Shown here in pieces: positions 60,801 to 64,000 of a DNA stretch of 64,000 nt; position 1 is the first letter of the stretch, and each line of letters begins with the position of its first letter. The stretch spans positions 324,695 to 388,694 of the forward strand of contig CAYZCW010000003.1 of assembly GCA_964477035.1 (NCBI GenBank), given 5' to 3'. Below the pieces are notes generated by a model. That model saw only the letters and a program-made list of their open reading frames with translations, made no database searches and was not told where the DNA came from. This DNA comes from SLSG01 sp964477035 (GTDB taxonomy: Bacteria; Bacteroidota; Bacteroidia; Bacteroidales; UBA7960). A program made the position numbers and the translations under genes.

Positions 60801-62061
60801 CATGGACTGGGACCTGATGGCCCCGGGAACAGGCTTCATCCTGGGCAGCCAGGAAGACATCCGGGATCAGGCCGCACGGGAAGGATGGATCACCGACAAC
60901 CCTTACCTGAACACCCCGTTCACCCGGGCACATACCCAGAACATCCAGGGACGGAGCCAGTTTGAGCCGCTGCCCAACCTGAGGGTGGAGTTTACCGCCC
61001 TGCGCAACTACTCCCGGACCCACTCAGAGTATTTCAAGGCGGACAGCCTGGGGCGTTTCGCCTCCTTCAGCCCCATCCAGGGCGGGAGCTTCTCCATCTC
61101 CATCCTGTCTCTGAATACGGCCTTCGAACCGAAAGACAAAACCTTTTACAAGTCGGAGAACTTCGAAAACCTCAAAGCCCACCGCTTCGCCATCGCCCTG
61201 CGGCTGGCAGAGCAAAACCCCAACTGGGACGGCAGCTTCGATGAGGACACCGGATTCCCCACCGGCTACGGACCCACCTCCCAGGACGTGCTGATCCCCG
61301 CCTTTCTGGCAGCCTACGGCGGCACGGCCTCATCCGACGTCAGCCTGAACCCGTTTTTGAAACTCCCCATGCCCAACTGGAGGCTGACCTACGACGGGCT
61401 GACCCGCATCCCGTTCCTGGCCCGGCACTTCCGTTCCATCACCATCGGACACTCTTACAACAGCACCTTCAACATCGGACGTTACCAGTCCGACATCCGC
61501 TACCGCGAAACCGACGGTTACCAGGCGGCCAGGGAGGTGGCCTCGGGCAACTACATCCCGGAATTCGAGATCAACCAGGTGTCGATCACCGAGCGGTTCA
61601 ACCCGCTGATCAACATCGACATGAACTGGACCAACAGCCTGCTCACCCGTTTCGAATACCGCCGCAGCCGCACCATTTCCATGAGCTTCAACAACAACAT
61701 GCTCACCGATGTGTCTTCCAACGAGATCATCATCGGAGCGGGCTACCGGCTCAGCGACCTGTCGTTCAACATCGTGCAGGCAGGCGGCGGGCGACAGCGG
61801 GTCACGAGCGACCTGGTGCTGCGGCTGGATTTGTCCATCCGCGACAACATGACCGTGCTGCGCAAGCTCATCGAAGACGTGGACCAGATCTCTTCCGGGC
61901 AGCAGATCGTCTCGATCAACACCTCGGCCGAATACCAGGTAAGCGCCCGGGTGCAGTTCCGCTTCTTCTTCGACCGCATCATCACCGACCCGTTCGTATC
62001 CAGCCAGTTCAAGAACACCAATACCCACGGCGGATTCAGCCTGCGGTTCATGCTGATGTAG
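54862..62061 (+). CDS. sprA: T9SS outer membrane translocon SprA
   Basis: Very large outer-membrane protein, 2399 residues, forming the pore of the type IX secretion system through which proteins with C-terminal signals cross; also needed for gliding in gliders. The GTG start at 54862 leads into a signal-peptide-like N-terminus. Landmarks are PEIYVGGELFDRIFGGSTIDIRPTGSAEL, QQKIQLNVQANIGTKIELGANYNTEATFDFEN, YIDDFEGSKSSIDLKTVQSWHIA, SAEIWLNELRLYEFEDQGGWAANAR and a C-terminal barrel ending GGFSLRFMLM. Full length, without frameshift. It follows ruvA by 30 bases. Its likely cargo in this window includes the endonuclease and the GH13 amylase. Confidence 0.97.
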   Translation: MQLRRFSVSFVSACLIGFLGLSDGMNRSHGAPWEMQAEVQDTLRTTDPELPFPTRDPDPYDLLPRPSSRLFLPDPPNITTEITYDPATGTYLKTRKVGNRVIGTPVAISFEDYLEYDMERALQQHWRQRTAPEAFQRREGVIPEIYVGGELFDRIFGGSTIDIRPTGSAELIFGVQSNKREDPALDEKRRTTTNFDFQQKIQLNVQANIGTKIELGANYNTEATFDFENKMKLEYRGTEDEILQLVEAGDVTLPLSGTLITGTQGLFGFKTQLRFGNTTVTSVFSQQKTETSTIEVAGGAQATQFEIKADAYEENRHFFIGQYFRNQYDEALSTLPIVSSSVNINRIEVWVTNVGPATENNRNIVAFSDLGESNPHNQQIGSSGNPAPSNQSNSLYNQMVNSPAREITQVNSFLGQQPQGFVSGVDYESVENARLLRPNEYTVNPQLGFISLNQAINPDQVLAVAFQYTIIGDTTTYQVGEMSADVNAPGSLIVKLLKGTSVDTRLPMWDLMMKNVYSLGAFQINSQEFRLNILYESEELGVPVGFFSEGPPDVQGQPLIRVMGLDRLNTQLDPIPDGMFDFVDNAATQGGTIQSQNGRIYFPVVEPFGSHLRKMLDDEELGDKYAFDSLYTTTKYRAQQYPERNRFLLEGSYRSASGSDIPLNAMNIPPGSVVVTAGGIPLVENVDYTVDYILGRVRITNEGVLNSGTPIRISLESTSLFNLQTKTLMGTHIDHRINENFNIGGTIMRLTERPLTQKVNYGDEPISNTIWGLNTTYSTQSLFITRMLDYLPFYSSNAPSRITFNGEFAHLIPGHSRRIGSAGTAYIDDFEGSKSSIDLKTVQSWHIASTPQHQVNPGMFPEGAPGTGLAFRFNVARLAWYYVDPLFTRNNNLTPTHIRNDPDQRSNHFVREVLETEIWPNKESPTGIPTPLAVLNMAYYPSERGPYNFDSRPSPFSRGMAQDGSLIGPETRWGGIMRGLQTTDFEAANIEYIEFWMMDPFVYDTEHSGGDLYINLGDVSEDVLRDGRKAFENGLPVTEQVVGVDTTIWGRVPTTQAIVNAFDNNPLSREFQDVGLDGLGVEDEREFFAENFLDIIAGLYGTNSLAYQMAWEDPSGDLFQYYRGSNLDSEEVSILDRYKRYNGLERNSPTAEQSPEPYPTSATNLPNTEDVNRDGTLNEAERYFQYRVSLRPEDMVPGKNYITDVMEASVRLANNEVETVRWYQFKIPLRDPGRQVIGNIQDFKSIRFMRMFFKNFEEPVIARFATLELIRGTWRTYERSLLSAGEHIPVDNEDTSFEVFTVNIEENGQRQPVPYVLPPGIEREIDLGTTTLQQRNEQSLSLRTFHLKDGDARAVYKTANLDVRQYRRLRMFAHAESAGEMDELRDGDLTVFIRLGSDFTNNYYEYEVPMEVTPWSPRTFNPDAVWPAANEFDIEFSKLQELKLQRNTLSREPESGVQINLPFTRFDEGNRMTIVGTPTLSNIQVIMIGVRNPKKTFGTPEDDGQPKSAEIWLNELRLYEFEDQGGWAANARLNATLADLGNLTLAGFMSTPGFGSIEQKVNQRQKEQVLSYDVATNLQLGRFFPEDYGLLIPLHISFSETVSNPQYNPLNPDILFKDDLESYETRAERDSIRHLAQDVTRRRSINLTNVTKTRTNLTAPARPWHIENFDLTYAFTELYYRNIDVEFDSRKQWRGGIGYNYSTSPKNITPFASVGLFQNNAFRLLRDFNFYYAPRSVSFRTSIDRGYAESLMRNKSTGLIILEPNYVKSFNWNRFYDIRFDLTRALRLEYTATANARVDEPEGRINREDEDYRWKRDSIWQNIRSFGRTTFFNHRINLNYTVPINKLPLLDWINVTTGYSADFDWRAAPLSATAFGNTVENSQTMRGSVNANLVSLYNKVGFLRDVNQRTQGRPQTQQQRPGVPARPQQQQEEDERPDYFQKVTDGFLRILMGFRNISVTYSESNGTRLPGFLPSPTALGMDWDLMAPGTGFILGSQEDIRDQAAREGWITDNPYLNTPFTRAHTQNIQGRSQFEPLPNLRVEFTALRNYSRTHSEYFKADSLGRFASFSPIQGGSFSISILSLNTAFEPKDKTFYKSENFENLKAHRFAIALRLAEQNPNWDGSFDEDTGFPTGYGPTSQDVLIPAFLAAYGGTASSDVSLNPFLKLPMPNWRLTYDGLTRIPFLARHFRSITIGHSYNSTFNIGRYQSDIRYRETDGYQAAREVASGNYIPEFEINQVSITERFNPLINIDMNWTNSLLTRFEYRRSRTISMSFNNNMLTDVSSNEIIIGAGYRLSDLSFNIVQAGGGRQRVTSDLVLRLDLSIRDNMTVLRKLIEDVDQISSGQQIVSINTSAEYQVSARVQFRFFFDRIITDPFVSSQFKNTNTHGGFSLRFMLM

Positions 62062-62085
62062 CCAACAACCAACAACCAACAACCA
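62061..62085 (+). repeat. heptamer repeat between sprA and thiL
   Basis: Three units (gccaaca, accaaca, accaaca) and a partial acca fill the whole spacer; the first base is the last base of the sprA stop codon and the last base abuts the thiL ATG. Confidence 0.85.
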
Positions 62086-63126
62086 ATGCCCCCCACCCTC
62101 ACAGATATTTCCTCCCTCGGCGAGTTCGGCCTGATCGACCGGCTCACGGCCAACATAAAAAAACACCATAAGGAGACCGTCATGGGCGTGGGCGACGACA
62201 CCGCCGTGATCGGCAGCGGGGAACGCCTCGGCCTGCTCACCAAGGACCTGCTGGTGGAGGGGGTGCACTTCGACATGGTGTATACCCCCCTGAGGCACCT
62301 GGGATATAAGGCCATCAGCGTCAATTTGTCGGATATCTATGCCATGAACGGGACGCCCATGCAGGTCATCGTCGGATTGGCCATTTCGAGCAAATACACC
62401 CTGGAAGCCCTTGAGGAACTCTATGACGGCATGCTGCTGGCATGCAACAAATACAAGGTGGACCTGGCCGGAGGCGACACCACCTCCTGCCCCTCGGGCA
62501 TGATGCTTAGCATCACAGCCGTGGGCCAGGCCGACCGGGATAAGATCACTTACCGCAGCGGGGGCTCCGTGAACGACATCCTGTGCGTGTCGGGCGATTT
62601 GGGCGCGGCGTACTGCGGACTGCTCGTGCTGGAGCGGGAAAAGCAGGAGTTCCGGGCCAACCCGGACATGCAACCCAGGATGGACGATTACACCTATGTG
62701 CTCGAAAGGCAGCTCAAGCCGGAACCCCGGAGGGACGTGGTCGAACTGTTCCGCCAGACCGGGGTGGTCCCCACCTCCATGATCGACGTATCCGACGGAC
62801 TCGCTTCTGAAACCTTGCACCTGTGTAAAAGCAGCGGCCTGGGAGCCATCCTGTTCGAGGAGAAGATACCGGTGGACCGACGCATGGCACAGACCGCCCA
62901 CGAGTTCGGCATCGACCCGACCACCGCAGCACTCAGCGGCGGGGAGGACTATGAGCTGCTCTTCACGGTGAAACCATCCGACTATGAAAAAATCAAGGAC
63001 CTGCCCGGAATCAGCCCCGTGGGTTATATGACGGAGGCGGAGCAGGGAGCGCACCTGGTCACCACCTCCGGACAGCAGGTGGCCCTCCGGGCGCAGGGGT
63101 GGGACTCGTTCAGAAAACGAGGGTAA
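62086..63126 (+). CDS. thiL: thiamine-monophosphate kinase
   Basis: Phosphorylates thiamine monophosphate to the active cofactor thiamine diphosphate. The PurM/AIR-synthase-like fold of 346 residues shows GEFGLIDRL, VGDDTAVI (metal binding), TKDLLVEGVHFDMVYTPLRHLGYKAISVNLSDIYAMNG, LAGGDTTSC, MIDVSDGLASE and SGGEDYELLFTV. The length is usual. It is separated from sprA only by heptamer repeats. Confidence 0.97.
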   Translation: MPPTLTDISSLGEFGLIDRLTANIKKHHKETVMGVGDDTAVIGSGERLGLLTKDLLVEGVHFDMVYTPLRHLGYKAISVNLSDIYAMNGTPMQVIVGLAISSKYTLEALEELYDGMLLACNKYKVDLAGGDTTSCPSGMMLSITAVGQADRDKITYRSGGSVNDILCVSGDLGAAYCGLLVLEREKQEFRANPDMQPRMDDYTYVLERQLKPEPRRDVVELFRQTGVVPTSMIDVSDGLASETLHLCKSSGLGAILFEEKIPVDRRMAQTAHEFGIDPTTAALSGGEDYELLFTVKPSDYEKIKDLPGISPVGYMTEAEQGAHLVTTSGQQVALRAQGWDSFRKRG

Positions 63127-63140
63127 CGGGCTGGCTGCCT

Positions 63141-63183
63141 GCCAAAAGCCAATAACCAATAGCCAATAACCAACAGCCAACCC
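63141..63183 (+). repeat. heptamer repeat before the RNase H gene
   Basis: Six units (gccaaaa, gccaata, accaata, gccaata, accaaca, gccaacc) plus one base abut the ATG at 63184. Confidence 0.85.
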
Positions 63184-63819
63184 ATGGCATCATCCGGAAA
63201 ATACTACGTGGTATGGGAGGGCCGGGAGACCGGCATCTTTGAGAGCTGGGCGGCTTGTGAGAAGGCGATCAAGGGATTCGAAGGAGCCAAATACAAATCG
63301 TTCAAAACCCGGGAGATGGCCGAAAAGGCTTTCGCCGGCAACCTCTACAAATACTGGGGCAAGACGGTACACGAAACCCGCCTGAGTCCGGAAGAGTTAA
63401 AAGCCAAAGGCAGGCCGCTGGAGAATGCCATCGCGGTGGATGCCGCCTGCAACGGCAGGACGGGGGAGATGGAATACCAGGGGGTATTTGTCGGGGTGAA
63501 ACAGCAAATCTTTCACCAGGGACCGTTCGATGGGGGGACGAACAACATCGGAGAGTTCCTGGCCATCGTACATGCCCTGGCCTGGTGCCAGAAGCACCGC
63601 GTTGACCTGCCCGTTTACACCGACTCCAAAACCGCCATGGCCTGGGTGCGCAACAAGAAAGCCCGGACCAAAGCCACACAGACATCCAAAAATCAAAAAC
63701 TGTTCGAACTGATCGACCGGGCCGAGCAGTGGCTGGAGGCCAACACCTGGAAGAACCCCATCCTCAAATGGGAAACCGAAGCCTGGGGCGAGATCCCGGC
63801 GGACTTTGGAAGGAAGTAG
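63184..63819 (+). CDS. viroplasmin-family ribonuclease H1
   Basis: Degrades RNA in RNA:DNA hybrids. The N-terminal hybrid-binding (caulimovirus viroplasmin-type) domain is YYVVWEGRETGIFESWAACEKAIKGFEGAKYKSFKT (about 7-42). The RNase H catalytic domain (about 80-211) has AIAVDAAC (Asp), NNIGEFLAIVHAL (Glu), PVYTDSKTAMAWV (Asp) and a final Asp in IPADFGRK, forming the DEDD set. It has 211 residues, the compact bacterial form. Confidence 0.95.
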   Translation: MASSGKYYVVWEGRETGIFESWAACEKAIKGFEGAKYKSFKTREMAEKAFAGNLYKYWGKTVHETRLSPEELKAKGRPLENAIAVDAACNGRTGEMEYQGVFVGVKQQIFHQGPFDGGTNNIGEFLAIVHALAWCQKHRVDLPVYTDSKTAMAWVRNKKARTKATQTSKNQKLFELIDRAEQWLEANTWKNPILKWETEAWGEIPADFGRK

Positions 63820-63876
63820 GTTCTATAAGGAGCCCGCACCAGGTCCGGGGCGGGCAAACAATCCGGTCTGGCCGCA

Positions 63877-63904
63877 GCCAACAACCGATGGCCAATGGCC
63901 AACA
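63877..63904 (+). repeat. heptamer repeat after the RNase H gene
   Basis: Four degenerate units (gccaaca, accgatg, gccaatg, gccaaca) just before a terminator. Same family as the spacers at 4118, 5013, 62061 and 63141. Confidence 0.65.
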
Positions 63905-63905
63905 A

Positions 63906-63931
63906 AAAAAGACCCTCGCTAGGGTCTTTTT
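63906..63931. terminator. bidirectional terminator next to tRNA-Phe
   Basis: Stem AAAAAGACCCT/AGGGTCTTTTT with loop CGCT. It lies 3 bases beyond the 3' end of the minus-strand tRNA-Phe and also downstream of the RNase H gene. Confidence 0.88.
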
Positions 63932-63934
63932 ATG

Positions 63935-64000
<66 letters not shown>

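Overview
This 64 kb window is a chromosomal stretch of a GC-rich member of the phylum Bacteroidota. The evidence is the T9SS translocon gene sprA, two secreted enzymes with T9SS-type C-terminal domains, many -7 elements of the Bacteroidota form TAnnTTTG (some with an upstream TTG), almost no Shine-Dalgarno sequences, and the gene order malic enzyme - ruvA - sprA. A relative of Lewinella/Saprospiria would fit the GC content, but that is inference. Two runs of exactly 100 N (27223-27322 and 38414-38513) are scaffold gaps, and both lie inside repeats.

Layout. 1-5 kb: a truncated epimerase (-), then tyrS, mgsA, a GH13 lipoprotein and an alpha/beta hydrolase (+). 5-9.2 kb (-): a complete sodium-pumping methylmalonyl-CoA decarboxylase operon led by the epimerase. 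9.3-16.6 kb (-): an Ig-like lipoprotein, a polysaccharide deacetylase, a small secreted protein with a sigma-54-like promoter, malQ with an SLC45-type sugar transporter, and a CBS protein. 16.8-22.4 kb (+): tRNA-Gly, pdxJ, a queuosine-precursor transporter, a hydrolase and an S9 peptidase. 22.5-26.9 kb (-): tolC, a histidine kinase and an NtrC-type regulator, with a sigma-54-like promoter in front of tolC. 27.0-27.4 kb: tRNA-Val followed by a tandem repeat of its own 3' end plus terminator. 27.4-30.7 kb (+): a beta-propeller protein and two tandem secreted paralogues that share a nearly identical C-terminal tag. 30.7-35.2 kb (-): a hybrid kinase and a second S9 peptidase. 35.5-37.5 kb (+): a nitroreductase, a potassium channel and a protein of 25-residue repeats. 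37.5-41.3 kb (-): elbB, a palindromic repeat array, and an FtsX/MacB-type permease with its HlyD adaptor. 41.4-42.9 kb (+): an NTF2-like lipoprotein and an unusual Cys/Ala-rich secreted protein. 43-45.9 kb (-): an AsmA-type protein with a coiled-coil tail. 46-50.8 kb (+): a secreted endonuclease I, a secreted GH13 amylase and an outer-membrane barrel. 50.8-64 kb: a methyltransferase (-), then xth, malic enzyme, ruvA, sprA, thiL and an RNase H (+), and a partial tRNA-Phe (-).

How the genes fit together. Four loci handle alpha-glucans: two GH13 enzymes, malQ and its transporter. The methylmalonyl-CoA decarboxylase couples decarboxylation to sodium export. The sigma-54 regulator/kinase pair probably controls tolC, and TolC could serve the HlyD/permease pair 15 kb away. 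SprA would export the T9SS-tagged endonuclease and amylase.

The most unusual items are the shared C-terminal tag of the 28.8-30.7 kb paralogues, the tRNA-tail tandem repeat, a dispersed palindromic repeat family, heptamer tandem repeats filling the spacers directly before start codons, the sigma-54-like sites, and the Cys/Ala-rich protein.
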